Shown piece after piece: positions 28,018 to 36,020 of a DNA stretch of 64,000 nt. The DNA lies in NCBI RefSeq assembly GCF_039839375.1, contig NZ_JBDOQU010000017.1:54051-118050 (forward strand), written 5' to 3'. The translations under genes and the position numbers were made by a program. The stretch comes from JBDOQU01 sp039839375. Lineage in GTDB: Bacteria; Pseudomonadota; Alphaproteobacteria; DSM-16000; Inquilinaceae. Numbering within the stretch: position 1 is the stretch's first letter; every line of letters begins with the position of its first letter. Below the pieces are notes generated by a model. It saw nothing but the letters and a program-made list of their open reading frames with translations. It searched no databases and was not told where the DNA came from.

Positions 28018-28551
28018 ATGTCCCGAATTGGTAAACATCCCGTCCCCGTCCCGTCCGGCGTTCAGGTGAACGTCGACGGACAGACCGTGACCGCCAAGGG
28101 CAAGCTGGGCCAGCTCAGCGTCAAGCTCATTGACGAGATCAAGGTCTCGATGGAGGACGGAAAGGTCACTGTCCTGCCGAAGTCGGAAAGCCGCTTCGCC
28201 AGGAACATGTGGGCCACCAGCCGCACCCTCGTGAACAATATCGTCAAGGGCGTGAACGAGGGGTTCACCACAAATCTGGAGATCAACGGCGTCGGTTACC
28301 GCGCCGCGGTCCAGGGCAAGGAACTCGTGCTGCAGCTCGGCTACAGCCATGAGATCCGCTACCCCATCCCCGAGGGGATCCAGATGAAGACGGAACGGCC
28401 GACCGCGATCAGCATCACGGGCTACGACAAGCAGCGCGTGGGGCAGGTCGCCGCGGAGATCAGGTCCATGCGGCCGCCGGAGCCCTTCAAGGGCAAGGGC
28501 ATCAAGTATGAGACCGAAACGATCCTCCGCAAGGAAGGCAAGAAGAAGTAA
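28018..28551 (+). CDS. rplF: 50S ribosomal protein L6
   Basis: 177-residue L6 near the sarcin-ricin loop. SRIGKHPVPVPSGVQVNVDGQTVTAKGKLG at the start and the second repeat with GYDKQRVGQVAAEIRSMRPPEPFKGKGIKYETE at the end are complete. It is followed 10 bp later by rplR. Confidence 0.98.
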   Translation: MSRIGKHPVPVPSGVQVNVDGQTVTAKGKLGQLSVKLIDEIKVSMEDGKVTVLPKSESRFARNMWATSRTLVNNIVKGVNEGFTTNLEINGVGYRAAVQGKELVLQLGYSHEIRYPIPEGIQMKTERPTAISITGYDKQRVGQVAAEIRSMRPPEPFKGKGIKYETETILRKEGKKK

Positions 28552-28561
28552 GGGTGCGGAC

Positions 28562-28924
28562 ATGCTGAAGACGAAGCAATTGCGCGACCGCCGCCAGATG
28601 CGGCTGCGGTCCAAGCTTGCGAAGATGCGGAACCCGCGCCCCCGGCTGTCGGTGTTCCGGTCTTCCAAGCACATTCATGCCCAGGTCATCGATGACGGCC
28701 AGGGCCACACGCTCGCCGCCGCCTCGACGCTGGACAAGGACCTGCGGGAGGCGCTGAAGAGCGGCGCGACCGTCGACGCGGCGAAGGCCGTCGGCAAGCT
28801 GCTGGCCGAGCGCGCGAAGGCCGCCGGCGTCGACAAGGTCGTGTTCGACCGGGGCGGCTACATCTACCACGGCCGGATCAAGGCGCTGGCCGAGGCCGCC
28901 CGCGAAGGCGGCTTGGACTTCTAG
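28562..28924 (+). CDS. rplR: 50S ribosomal protein L18
   Basis: 120-residue 5S rRNA-binding protein. RPRLSVFRSSKHIHAQVIDDGQGHTLAAAS and the C-terminal DKVVFDRGGYIYHGRIKALAEAAREGGLDF are characteristic. ATG 28562 gives MLKTKQLRDRRQMRLRSKL; an earlier in-frame start inside rplF (28508) is rejected. Confidence 0.97.
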   Translation: MLKTKQLRDRRQMRLRSKLAKMRNPRPRLSVFRSSKHIHAQVIDDGQGHTLAAASTLDKDLREALKSGATVDAAKAVGKLLAERAKAAGVDKVVFDRGGYIYHGRIKALAEAAREGGLDF

Positions 28925-28937
28925 GAGAAACGTGATT

Positions 28938-29522
28938 ATGGCACGTGGCCAGAGAGACGATCGGGCGCCGCGCGAGCGGGGCGAAGACAGCGAGCTGATC
29001 GAGAAGCTCGTCAGCATCAATCGCGTCGCCAAGGTGGTGAAGGGCGGACGCCGGTTCGGCTTCGCCGCCCTTGTCGTCGCCGGTGACGGGCGCGGCCGGG
29101 TCGGCTATGGCGCCGGCAAGGCCCGTGAGGTCCCCGAGGCAATCCGCAAGGCGACCGAGCAGGCGAAGCGCAGCATGATCCGCGTTCCGCTCCGCGAGGG
29201 ACGGACGCTCCATCACGACATGAAGGGCCTGTTCGGCGCCGGCAATGTCGTGTTGCGCGCGGCCCCGCAGGGCACCGGCATCATCGCCGGCGGTCCGATG
29301 CGCGCGATCTTCGAGGCGCTGGGCGTCCAGGACGTCGTCGCCAAGTCGATCGGGTCGTCGAACCCGCACAACATGATCAAGGCGACCTTCGAGGCGCTGA
29401 AGGCGGTCGAGGGGCCGCGGGCCGTGGCGGCGCGCCGCGGCAAGCGGGTCAGCGACATCATCAAGCCGCGTCAGGGCGCTTCGGCGGAAACCGCTGAGAC
29501 GCAGGAGGCCGCGAATGGCTGA
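28938..29522 (+). CDS. rpsE: 30S ribosomal protein S5
   Basis: 194-residue S5, controlling mRNA-entry and decoding fidelity. The core ELIEKLVSINRVAKVVKGGRRFGFAALVVAGDGRGRVGYGAGKA is followed by the C-terminal SNPHNMIKATFEALK block. ATG 28938 is favoured; a GTG two codons upstream is in frame. The C-terminal tail (RQGASAETAETQEAANG) extends past the E. coli end and overlaps the rpmD start by 8 bp. Confidence 0.97.
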   Translation: MARGQRDDRAPRERGEDSELIEKLVSINRVAKVVKGGRRFGFAALVVAGDGRGRVGYGAGKAREVPEAIRKATEQAKRSMIRVPLREGRTLHHDMKGLFGAGNVVLRAAPQGTGIIAGGPMRAIFEALGVQDVVAKSIGSSNPHNMIKATFEALKAVEGPRAVAARRGKRVSDIIKPRQGASAETAETQEAANG

Positions 29523-29934
29523 CACGGAGAAGAAGGCGCCGGCCAAGAAGGCCGCCGCCCCGAAGAAGGAAGCCGCCGCCAAGGCCGCTCCCAAGGCCGA
29601 GGCGAAGGCCGTTCCCAAGAAGGCTGAGGCGAAGGCCGCTCCCAAGAAGGCCGAGGCTAAGGCCCCGGCCGCGAAGAAGGCCGCCGCTCCCAAGAAAGCC
29701 GCCGCTCCCAAGAAGAAGGCGCCGGCCCGGAAGAAGGCCCCGGCCAAGGCCGACGCCGCCACCGTCGTCGTGACCCAGATCGGCAGCCCCATCGGCCGCC
29801 GGCAGGATCAGCGGCAGACGCTGGTCGGGCTCGGCCTGAACAAGCTGCATCGCACCCGTGAGCTGGTTGACACGCCGGCCGTGCGGGGCATGATCGACAA
29901 GGTGAAGCACCTGGTGCGAGTCGAGCAGGGCTGA
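29515..29934 (+). CDS. rpmD: 50S ribosomal protein L30 with an Ala/Lys/Pro-rich N-terminal extension
   Basis: 139 residues, whereas bacterial L30 is normally about 60. The true L30 domain is residues 83-139: VVVTQIGSPIGRRQDQRQTLVGLGLNKL, then VRGMIDKVKHLV. Residues 1-82 are a low-complexity, strongly basic histone-H1-like tail built from imperfect units such as AAPKKAEAK. The frame is open throughout and the ATG at 29515, overlapping rpsE by 8 bp, is the only well-placed start before residue 83; I saw no ATG or GTG with a ribosome site at the domain boundary. Whether the tail stays on the ribosome, is cleaved, or binds nucleic acid cannot be told from sequence. Confidence 0.9.
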   Translation: MADTEKKAPAKKAAAPKKEAAAKAAPKAEAKAVPKKAEAKAAPKKAEAKAPAAKKAAAPKKAAAPKKKAPARKKAPAKADAATVVVTQIGSPIGRRQDQRQTLVGLGLNKLHRTRELVDTPAVRGMIDKVKHLVRVEQG

Positions 29935-29962
29935 AGCCCCTCGGCGTAGAAGGATCCTTATT

Positions 29963-30454
29963 ATGAAGTTGAACGAAATTCGCGATAATGCGGGCGCCCG
30001 CAAGGGCCGCATGCGCATCGGCCGCGGCATCGGCTCCGGCAAGGGCAAGACCGGCGGACGCGGCGTGAAGGGCCAGTCCAGCCGGACCGGCGTCGCGCTG
30101 AACGGCTTCGAAGGCGGCCAGATGCCGCTCTACCGTCGCCTGCCGAAGCGCGGCTTCAACAACGCGAACTTCAAGAAGCGGTTCGCCGAGGTCAATCTGG
30201 GCAGACTCCAGCAGGCGGTCGACGCCAAGAAGCTGGACGCCAAGAAGACGATCGACCTGGCCACCCTCCAGGCCGCGGGGCTGGTGGACAAGCCGTTCGA
30301 CGGCGTGAAGCTGCTGGCCAAGGGCGAACTGTCCGCCAAGGTCACGATCGAGGTGACGGGCGCGTCCAAGGCCGCCGTCGAAGCGGTCGAGAAGGCCGGG
30401 GGCAAGGTCGTCGTGACCGCGCCGGCCAAGGGCGAGGCCAAGGCCGACGCCTAA
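29963..30454 (+). CDS. rplO: 50S ribosomal protein L15
   Basis: 163-residue L15, an assembly protein of the 50S core. MKLNEIRDNAGARKGRMRIGRGIGSGKGKTGGRGVKGQ and FEGGQMPLYRRLPKRGF are hallmarks. The C-terminus (KVVVTAPAKGEAKADA) has a short Ala/Lys tail. It is 28 bp after rpmD and 72 bp before secY. Confidence 0.97.
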   Translation: MKLNEIRDNAGARKGRMRIGRGIGSGKGKTGGRGVKGQSSRTGVALNGFEGGQMPLYRRLPKRGFNNANFKKRFAEVNLGRLQQAVDAKKLDAKKTIDLATLQAAGLVDKPFDGVKLLAKGELSAKVTIEVTGASKAAVEAVEKAGGKVVVTAPAKGEAKADA

Positions 30455-30526
30455 CTCCCGCCGCTCCAGGAAGAGATCGGGAGGCCGCATGCGGCGGTCT
30501 CCCGCCGTCCCACCGTCGAGGGCGTT

Positions 30527-31876
30527 ATGGCATCTGCCGCTGAACAGCTAGCCGCGAACATCAATTTCGGCGCCTTCGCGAAGGCGACCGAACTCAAGAA
30601 CCGCATCTGGTTCACCCTTGGTGCGCTGATCGTGTATCGGCTCGGCACCTATATCCCCATTCCGGGCATCGACCCGACCGTGCTGAACGAGATCTTCAAC
30701 CAGCAGGGCGGCGGCGGGCTGCTCGGCATGTTGAACATGTTCTCCGGCGGCGCGCTGGGGCGGATGACGATCTTCGCCCTCAACATCATGCCGTACATCT
30801 CGGCCTCCATCATCATCCAGCTCATGACGGCGGTGTCGCCGACGCTTGAGGCGCTGAAGAAGGAGGGGGAGAGCGGCCGCAAGAAGATCAACCAGTACAC
30901 CCGCTACTTCACCGTGCTTCTGGCCACGGTCCAGGCCTACGGGCTGTCCGTCGGGCTGGAGGGGCTGTCGGGCTCGACCGGCGCCGCGGTGATCGATCCG
31001 GGCTGGTTCTTCCGCATCTCCACGGTCATCACGATCGTCGGCGGCACCATGTTCCTGATGTGGCTGGGCGAACAGATCACGGCGCGGGGCGTCGGCAACG
31101 GCATCTCGCTCATCATCTTCGCCGGCATCGTGGCTGAACTGCCCCGCGCGCTGATCAACACGCTGGAACTCGGCCGGACGGGCGCGATCTCCACGCTGTT
31201 CATCATCTTCATGCTGGTGATGGCGGTCGCCGTCATCACCTTCATCGTGTTCATGGAGCGCGCGCAGCGCCGCCTGCTGGTGCAGTACCCCAAGCGCCAG
31301 GTCGGCAACCGCATGTTCGGGGGCGAAAGCTCCCACCTGCCGCTGAAGCTGAACACGGCGGGCGTCATCCCGCCGATCTTCGCCTCCTCGCTGCTGCTGC
31401 TGCCGACGACGATCATCGGCTTCTCCGGCGCTGCTGGGGGAGGGAGCTGGGCGCAGCCGATCGCGGCGGCGCTGGGCCATGGGCAGCCGCTCTACATGCT
31501 GCTCTACGCCGCGCTCATCATCTTCTTCTGCTTCTTCTACACGGCTATCGTCTTCAATCCGGAGGAGACGGCCGACAATCTGAAGAAGTATGGCGGCTTC
31601 ATCCCCGGCATCCGTCCGGGAAAGAACACGGCGGACTATATCGACTACGTCTTGACACGGCTGACGGCGGTTGGTGCTCTCTACATCACGCTGGTCTGCC
31701 TGCTGCCGGAGTTCCTGATCTCCGAATTCGCCCTGCCGTTCTATTTCGGGGGCACCAGCCTGCTGATCGTGGTGACGGTCACCATGGATACGGTGGCGCA
31801 GGTCCACTCCCATCTGCTGGCCCATCAGTATGAAGGGCTGATCAAGAAGTCGAAGTTGCGAGGACGACGCGGATGA
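30527..31876 (+). CDS. secY: Preprotein translocase subunit SecY
   Basis: 449-residue channel-forming protein of the Sec translocon, with ten hydrophobic transmembrane helices. The plug and first helix region (RIWFTLGALIVYRLGTYIPIPGIDP) and the C-terminal cytosolic loops (FNPEETADNLKKYGGFIPGIRPGKNTADYIDYVLTRLT) are typical. It partners the SecE encoded at 2951. The stop overlaps adk by 4 bp. Confidence 0.98.
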   Translation: MASAAEQLAANINFGAFAKATELKNRIWFTLGALIVYRLGTYIPIPGIDPTVLNEIFNQQGGGGLLGMLNMFSGGALGRMTIFALNIMPYISASIIIQLMTAVSPTLEALKKEGESGRKKINQYTRYFTVLLATVQAYGLSVGLEGLSGSTGAAVIDPGWFFRISTVITIVGGTMFLMWLGEQITARGVGNGISLIIFAGIVAELPRALINTLELGRTGAISTLFIIFMLVMAVAVITFIVFMERAQRRLLVQYPKRQVGNRMFGGESSHLPLKLNTAGVIPPIFASSLLLLPTTIIGFSGAAGGGSWAQPIAAALGHGQPLYMLLYAALIIFFCFFYTAIVFNPEETADNLKKYGGFIPGIRPGKNTADYIDYVLTRLTAVGALYITLVCLLPEFLISEFALPFYFGGTSLLIVVTVTMDTVAQVHSHLLAHQYEGLIKKSKLRGRRG

Positions 31877-32454
31877 ACTTGATCCTGCTGGGGCCGCCCG
31901 GCGCCGGAAAAGGAACTCAGGCCAAGCTTCTGGAAGAAAAGCACGGCCTGAAGCAGCTCTCCACGGGCGACATGCTGCGTGCGGCCGTCGCCAGCGGCAG
32001 CGACCTCGGCAGGAAGGTTCAGGCGATCCTCGACGCCGGCCATCTCGTCTCCGATGACGTCATGATCAGCATGATCTCCGACCGGATCGACCAGCCCGAC
32101 TGCCGCAACGGCTTCATCCTTGACGGTTTTCCCCGCACCGTGGCCCAGGCCGAGGCGCTGGACCATATGCTGGAGGAGAAGGGCCTGGCGCTCGACGCGG
32201 TGATCGAGATCCGGGTCGACGAGGAGGCCCTTTTCGGCCGGATCGAGACGCGGGCGAAAGAGAATGGCGGCCTCCGCGCGGACGACAATGCCGACGTGCT
32301 GCGCAAACGCCTCCAGGTCTACCGCGACCAGACCGCGCCGATCCTGCCCTATTACCGCGATCGCGGCGTCCTCCAGGGCGTCGACGGCATGGCCTCGATC
32401 GAGAACGTCTCGGGGCAGATCGAAGCCATTCTGAAGGTCCCCTCGACCGTCTGA
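31873..32454 (+). CDS. adk: Adenylate kinase (short-LID form)
   Basis: 193-residue AMP/ATP phosphotransferase. The P-loop GPPGAGKGTQ (residues 7-16) and GFPRTVAQAEAL are present. The LID is the short version, lacking the zinc-binding insert of about 27 residues; the ENGGLRADDNADVLRKRLQVYRDQTAPILPYY segment follows. It is coupled to secY by an ATGA overlap. No terminator is evident directly after it; repeats follow. Confidence 0.97.
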   Translation: MNLILLGPPGAGKGTQAKLLEEKHGLKQLSTGDMLRAAVASGSDLGRKVQAILDAGHLVSDDVMISMISDRIDQPDCRNGFILDGFPRTVAQAEALDHMLEEKGLALDAVIEIRVDEEALFGRIETRAKENGGLRADDNADVLRKRLQVYRDQTAPILPYYRDRGVLQGVDGMASIENVSGQIEAILKVPSTV

Positions 32455-32469
32455 TAAAATGCAATCGTC

Positions 32470-32735
32470 GTCATGCTGGATTTGATCCCATAGGCGCTAA
32501 CTTTGGTCGTAATTTTCCCCTCTCCTGCTTGCGGGAGAGGGAGGGCCCGCCGCGAAGCGGTGGGAGGGTGAGGGTTTTGAAGGCGAGGGTGTGAGGCTCA
32601 CCGCCTCAAAGTTAACGCCTATGGGACTTGATCCAGCATCCATGCGGCGTCGCCGGAAGCTGGTACCGCGCTCATTCCTTCGCGGTCGGTGAAGCTGCCA
32701 GGGCCTATGGATCCTGGATCAAGTCCGGGATGACC
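32470..32735 (+). repeat. Dispersed repeat family A, copy 2, split by a nested insertion
   Basis: The left end GTCATGCTGGATTTGATC (32470-32487) and the right part from CTTGATCCAGCATCC (about 32627) to AAGTCCGGGATGAC (ending 32735) together rebuild the 120-bp element seen intact at 50656-50775. The 139-bp block at 32487-32625 interrupts it. Confidence 0.75.
32487..32625. mobile_element. MITE-like element with 19-bp terminal inverted repeats
   Basis: The ends CCCATAGGCGCTAACTTTG (32487-32505) and CAAAGTTAACGCCTATGGG (32607-32625) are inverted repeats matching at 18 of 19 positions. The interior contains the GC-rich palindrome CTCTCCTGCTTGCGGGAGAG and no coding potential. TTGATC flanks both sides, compatible with a target duplication, although the right flank has two or three extra bases. 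It is inserted into a family A repeat. No transposase is in the window. Confidence 0.65.
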
Positions 32736-32748
32736 CAACAAGTAAACC

Positions 32749-32795
32749 TCATGGTGAGCCTGTCGAACCATGTGCGCTCCGGCCTTTCGACAGGG
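32749..32795 (+). repeat. Dispersed repeat family B, copy 2
   Basis: CTCATGGTGAGCCTGTCGAA to CTTTCGACAGGGC. It lies immediately after family A copy 2, the same A-then-B order as at 50656-50862. Confidence 0.65.
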
Positions 32796-32821
32796 CGCGG
32801 ACCAAGGCGACCGATAATGTG

Positions 32822-32849
32822 TTGACCCGGCGGCGCGGATGCCTATACT
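32822..32849 (+). promoter_or_regulatory. Strong promoter of the rpsM-rpsK-rpoA-rplQ operon
   Basis: TTGACC (32822-32827), a 16-bp spacer and TATACT (32844-32849). The predicted transcript has a leader of about 150 nt before rpsM with several GC-rich stems. Placement directly after the repeat cluster implies the alpha operon is transcribed separately from spc-adk. Confidence 0.6.
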
Positions 32850-33007
32850 CCGCGCCCTCGGACCTGGAGGTGCGACGTTTTCGTGCGTCCTCACTCCAGG
32901 CGTTAACAAGACCGCAACCCGGCGAAGCAGGGTCCGGACCGTCCCCGAAGGGAAGGCCTGGATCAGCGGCTTTGCCGCAGGCCGCAACATCGAACCAGGA
33001 GTAAGAC

Positions 33008-33376
33008 GTGGCACGTATTGCTGGCGTCAACATTCCGACCCAAAAGCGCGTGGTGATCGCACTCACCTACATCCACGGCATCGGGCGGACGACCGCATCC
33101 AACATCTGTGAGAAGCTGAGCATCCCGAGCGAGCGCCGGGTCGCCGACCTCACCGAAGACGAGATTCTCCGCATCCGCGAGACGATCGACGCCGACCACA
33201 CGGTCGAAGGCGATCTGCGCCGCGAGACGGCGATGAACATCAAGCGCCTCATGGACATGGCCTGCTATCGCGGCCTTCGTCATCGTCGCGGCCTGCCGGT
33301 TCGCGGCCAGCGCACCCACACCAACGCTCGCACCCGCAAGGGTCCTGCGAAGCCGATTGCCGGCAAGAAGAAGTAA
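33008..33376 (+). CDS. rpsM: 30S ribosomal protein S13
   Basis: 122-residue head protein contacting the P-site tRNA and the 50S subunit. ARIAGVNIPTQKRVVIALTYIHGIGRTTA and the tail YRGLRHRRGLPVRGQRTHTNARTRKGPAKPIAGKKK are canonical. The start is GTG 33008, preceded by AGGAGT. It heads the alpha operon. Confidence 0.97.
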   Translation: MARIAGVNIPTQKRVVIALTYIHGIGRTTASNICEKLSIPSERRVADLTEDEILRIRETIDADHTVEGDLRRETAMNIKRLMDMACYRGLRHRRGLPVRGQRTHTNARTRKGPAKPIAGKKK

Positions 33377-33388
33377 GGCGGATAGATC

Positions 33389-33784
33389 ATGGCAAAGCCT
33401 GCTGCTAACGCGCGCCTGCGTCGCCGCGAGCGGAAGAACATCACCGCCGGCGTCGCTCACGTGAACGCTTCGTTCAACAATACGATGATCACCATCTCCG
33501 ACGCCCAGGGGAACGCGATCTCCTGGTCCTCCTCGGGCATGATGGGCTTCAAGGGCAGCCGCAAGTCGACTCCCTACGCCGCCCAGATGGCCGCCGAGGA
33601 CGCGGGCCGGAAGGCCCAGGAGCACGGGATGAAGATCCTGGAAGTCAACGTGAAGGGTCCGGGCTCCGGGCGCGAAAGCGCGCTGCGCGCCCTTCAGTCG
33701 ATCGGCTTCCAGATTACCTCGATCAAGGACGTCACGCCGATCCCGCACAACGGCGTCCGTCCGCGCAAGAAGCGCCGGGTCTAA
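33389..33784 (+). CDS. rpsK: 30S ribosomal protein S11
   Basis: 131-residue platform protein near the E site. GVAHVNASFNNTMITISDAQGNAISWSSSGMMGFKGSRKSTPYAAQMAAEDA and the C-terminal DVTPIPHNGVRPRKKRRV are complete. No rpsD follows, as is normal in alphaproteobacteria; a structured spacer of 226 bp leads to rpoA. Confidence 0.98.
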   Translation: MAKPAANARLRRRERKNITAGVAHVNASFNNTMITISDAQGNAISWSSSGMMGFKGSRKSTPYAAQMAAEDAGRKAQEHGMKILEVNVKGPGSGRESALRALQSIGFQITSIKDVTPIPHNGVRPRKKRRV

Positions 33785-33813
33785 GGACCGGCGCTTCCAA
33801 GTGTTCCGATGCT

Positions 33814-33834
33814 GACGGATGGTTCCCATCCGTC
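33814..33834 (+). promoter_or_regulatory. Perfect hairpin in the rpsK-rpoA spacer
   Basis: GACGGATGG (33814-33822) pairs with CCATCCGTC (33826-33834) around TTC. A second stem, GCGCCG/CGGCGC, lies near 33917-33931. There is no T tract. The rest of the 226-bp spacer shows no gene. Confidence 0.45.
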
Positions 33835-34010
33835 GGCTGAATCGGGAAGCGACCACCCGCCGATCCGGGACAGCGGCCCTCGCCACGGGGCCGCCTCGCA
33901 TGGGATCGGAAGCGAAGCGCCGGCGACGGCGCTTTCCGGGTTTTCGGGCCGGACCTCGGGCGCTCTTCCGCGCAAAGGCCGGCCGCTTGATGGCATAGGA
34001 ACTATCTCCC

Positions 34011-35027
34011 GTGATTTCGAACAACTGGCAGATCCTGATCAAGCCGACCGCGCTGGACATCCAGACCAGCGACGATCCGCAGCGCAAGGCGACCATCGTC
34101 GCGGAACCGCTGGAGCGCGGCTTCGGCCTCACGCTCGGCAACGCGCTGCGCCGGATCCTGCTGTCCTCCCTCCAGGGCGCGGCGGTGACCTCGATCCAGA
34201 TCGACGGCGTCCTCCACGAATTCTCCTCGATTCCCGGTGTCCGCGAGGACGTGACGGACATCGTGCTCAACGTCAAGGCGCTGGCTCTCCGCATGCATGC
34301 GGAAGGCCCGAAGAAGATGCGCCTGCACGCCGAGGGTCCCGGCCCGGTGACCGCCGGCCAGATCATCACCGGCTCGGACATCGAGGTGATGGACCCCGAC
34401 CTCGTCATCTGCACGCTGGACGACGGCGCACGCCTCAACCTCGAGATGACGGTCGCGCTCGGCAAGGGCTATGTCCCGGCCGTCAACAACCGTCCGGAAG
34501 ACGCGCCGATCGGCCTGATCCCGGTCGACGCACTCTACAGCCCCGTCCGCAAGGTCAGCTACAAGGTCGAGAACACCCGCGTCGGTCAGGTCACCGACTA
34601 TGACAAGCTGTCCCTGACGGTGGAGACGAACGGCGCGGTCACGCCGGACGACGCCGTGGCGCTGGCAGCCCGCATCCTCCAGGACCAGTTGCGCCTGTTC
34701 GTCAATTTCGAGGAGCCGCAGGCCGAGCGCCGCGAGGAATCGTCCGACGACGTGCCGTTCAACAAGAACCTGCTGCGCAAGGTGGACGAGCTGGAGCTTT
34801 CGGTCCGTTCGGCCAACTGCCTGAAGAACGACAACATCGTCTATATCGGCGATCTGGTGCAGAAGACGGAGGCGGAGATGCTCCGCACCCCGAACTTCGG
34901 CCGCAAGTCGCTGAACGAGATCAAGGAGGTTCTCTCCCAGATGGGCCTCCATCTCGGCATGGAGATCACCAATTGGCCGCCCGAGAATATCGAGGATCTG
35001 GCCAAGAAGCTGGAAGAGCCGTACTGA
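34011..35027 (+). CDS. rpoA: DNA-directed RNA polymerase subunit alpha
   Basis: 338-residue subunit with the assembly domain (residues about 1-235, including LERGFGLTLGNALRRILLSSLQGAAVTSIQIDGVLHEFSSIPGV) and the C-terminal DNA/activator-binding domain (LSVRSANCLKNDNIVYIGDLVQKTEAEMLRTPNFGRKSLNEIKEVL). The start is GTG 34011, giving MISNNWQILIKPT. It lies between rpsK and rplQ. Confidence 0.98.
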   Translation: MISNNWQILIKPTALDIQTSDDPQRKATIVAEPLERGFGLTLGNALRRILLSSLQGAAVTSIQIDGVLHEFSSIPGVREDVTDIVLNVKALALRMHAEGPKKMRLHAEGPGPVTAGQIITGSDIEVMDPDLVICTLDDGARLNLEMTVALGKGYVPAVNNRPEDAPIGLIPVDALYSPVRKVSYKVENTRVGQVTDYDKLSLTVETNGAVTPDDAVALAARILQDQLRLFVNFEEPQAERREESSDDVPFNKNLLRKVDELELSVRSANCLKNDNIVYIGDLVQKTEAEMLRTPNFGRKSLNEIKEVLSQMGLHLGMEITNWPPENIEDLAKKLEEPY

Positions 35028-35157
35028 TCGGCTCGAACGCATGAACGGGTCGCGGTGACCCGCCGGCGCCGTTCTCTCCCCCGGATAGGGGGAGGGGCGG
35101 CGGCGATCACAACCGGCTCCGCGTCGCGGGGTCACGCCATAGAAGGAGGACGAAGCC

Positions 35158-35586
35158 ATGCGTCACGGCATGAGCGGACGTAAGTTCAACCGGACCAGCA
35201 GCCACCGCAGGGCGATGTTCGCCAATATGGCGGCCGCGCTCATCACCCATGAGCAGATCAAGACCACCCTGCCGAAGGCGAAGGATCTCCGCCCGGTGGT
35301 GGAGAAGCTGATCACGCTCGGCAAGAAGGGCGGCCTGCACAACCGCCGTCAGGCCTATGCGCTGCTGCGCGACGACGCCGTGGTGGCCAAGCTGTTCGAC
35401 GGCATCGCCGACCGCTACAAGGACCGCGCCGGCGGTTACACCCGCGTCCTGAAGGCCGGCTTCCGCTATGGCGACGCCGCCCCGATGGCGATGATCGAGC
35501 TGGTCGACCGCGACGCCGCCGCCAAGGGCGCCGCCGACAAGGCCCGCGTCGAGGCTGAGGCCGAGGCCAGGGGAACCGAGGAATAA
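35158..35586 (+). CDS. rplQ: 50S ribosomal protein L17
   Basis: 142-residue L17 at the tunnel exit. MRHGMSGRKFNRTSSHRRAMFANMAAALITHEQIKTTLPKAKDLRPVVEKLITLGKKG is the family signature. The C-terminus is an Ala/Glu-rich tail (KGAADKARVEAEAEARGTEE). GGAGG precedes the ATG. It ends the ribosomal protein run, and a terminator follows 28 bp later. Confidence 0.97.
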   Translation: MRHGMSGRKFNRTSSHRRAMFANMAAALITHEQIKTTLPKAKDLRPVVEKLITLGKKGGLHNRRQAYALLRDDAVVAKLFDGIADRYKDRAGGYTRVLKAGFRYGDAAPMAMIELVDRDAAAKGAADKARVEAEAEARGTEE

Positions 35587-35614
35587 TTCCTCCGATCCCC
35601 AAGAGCAGTACAAG

Positions 35615-35641
35615 AGCCCCGGCCTTCGCCGGGGCTTTTTT
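35615..35641 (+). terminator. Terminator of the alpha operon
   Basis: AGCCCCGGC (35615-35623) pairs with GCCGGGGCT (35628-35636) around a CTTC loop and is followed by T6. It is a textbook intrinsic terminator. Confidence 0.92.
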
Positions 35642-35708
35642 GTAACCCCCTCTCCTGCTTGCGGGAGAGAGGGTTTGGGGGTGAAGGTGGTTTCGCCGCC
35701 GCCCCCGA

Positions 35709-35917
35709 AATGATGACGAATGATGACAAATGATGACACCGGAAAAACCAACCGCCCCCTCACCCAACCCTCTCCCACGGAGGGGAGAGGGCTAACAACT
35801 TCACCCTCTCCCCTCCGTGGGAGAGGGAGGGACCCGCGAAGCGGGAGGGTGAGGGGGTGTTGGTTGGTACGGATGCGGCGCCGCCTCGAATGATGACGAA
35901 TGATGACAAATGATGAC
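35709..35917. repeat. Cruciform-forming block flanked by identical 29-bp direct repeats
   Basis: A 29-bp unit consisting of three AATGATGAC-type copies occurs at 35709-35737 and again, identically, at 35889-35917. Between them, 24-nt arms at 35768-35791 and 35804-35827 are perfectly complementary, and outer arms ACCAACC...CCCTCACCC (35747-35765) and GGGTGAGGGG...GGTTGGT (35847-35868) pair imperfectly. A related GC-rich palindrome is at 35647-35673. This accounts for most of the 35642-36020 gap; no gene is visible there. Confidence 0.8.
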
Positions 35918-36020
35918 GGTTTTCTTCCGCCGTCCCGGCGCTGATCTCCCTGCCGATACGTCGAAGAGAACCATCGCGGCGGTTCGCCCGTTCTACGAGC
36001 GGGAGGGAAAGGCCGGCATC

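Noticed and set aside
32455..33007. Possible small genes in the adk-rpsM gap
   Set aside because: The open frames fall inside repeats and the operon leader, differ between repeat copies and have no ribosome sites.
35709..35917. Possible CRISPR-like array because of repeated AATGATGAC units
   Set aside because: Units are back-to-back with no unique spacers and occur only in two blocks; no cas genes are present.
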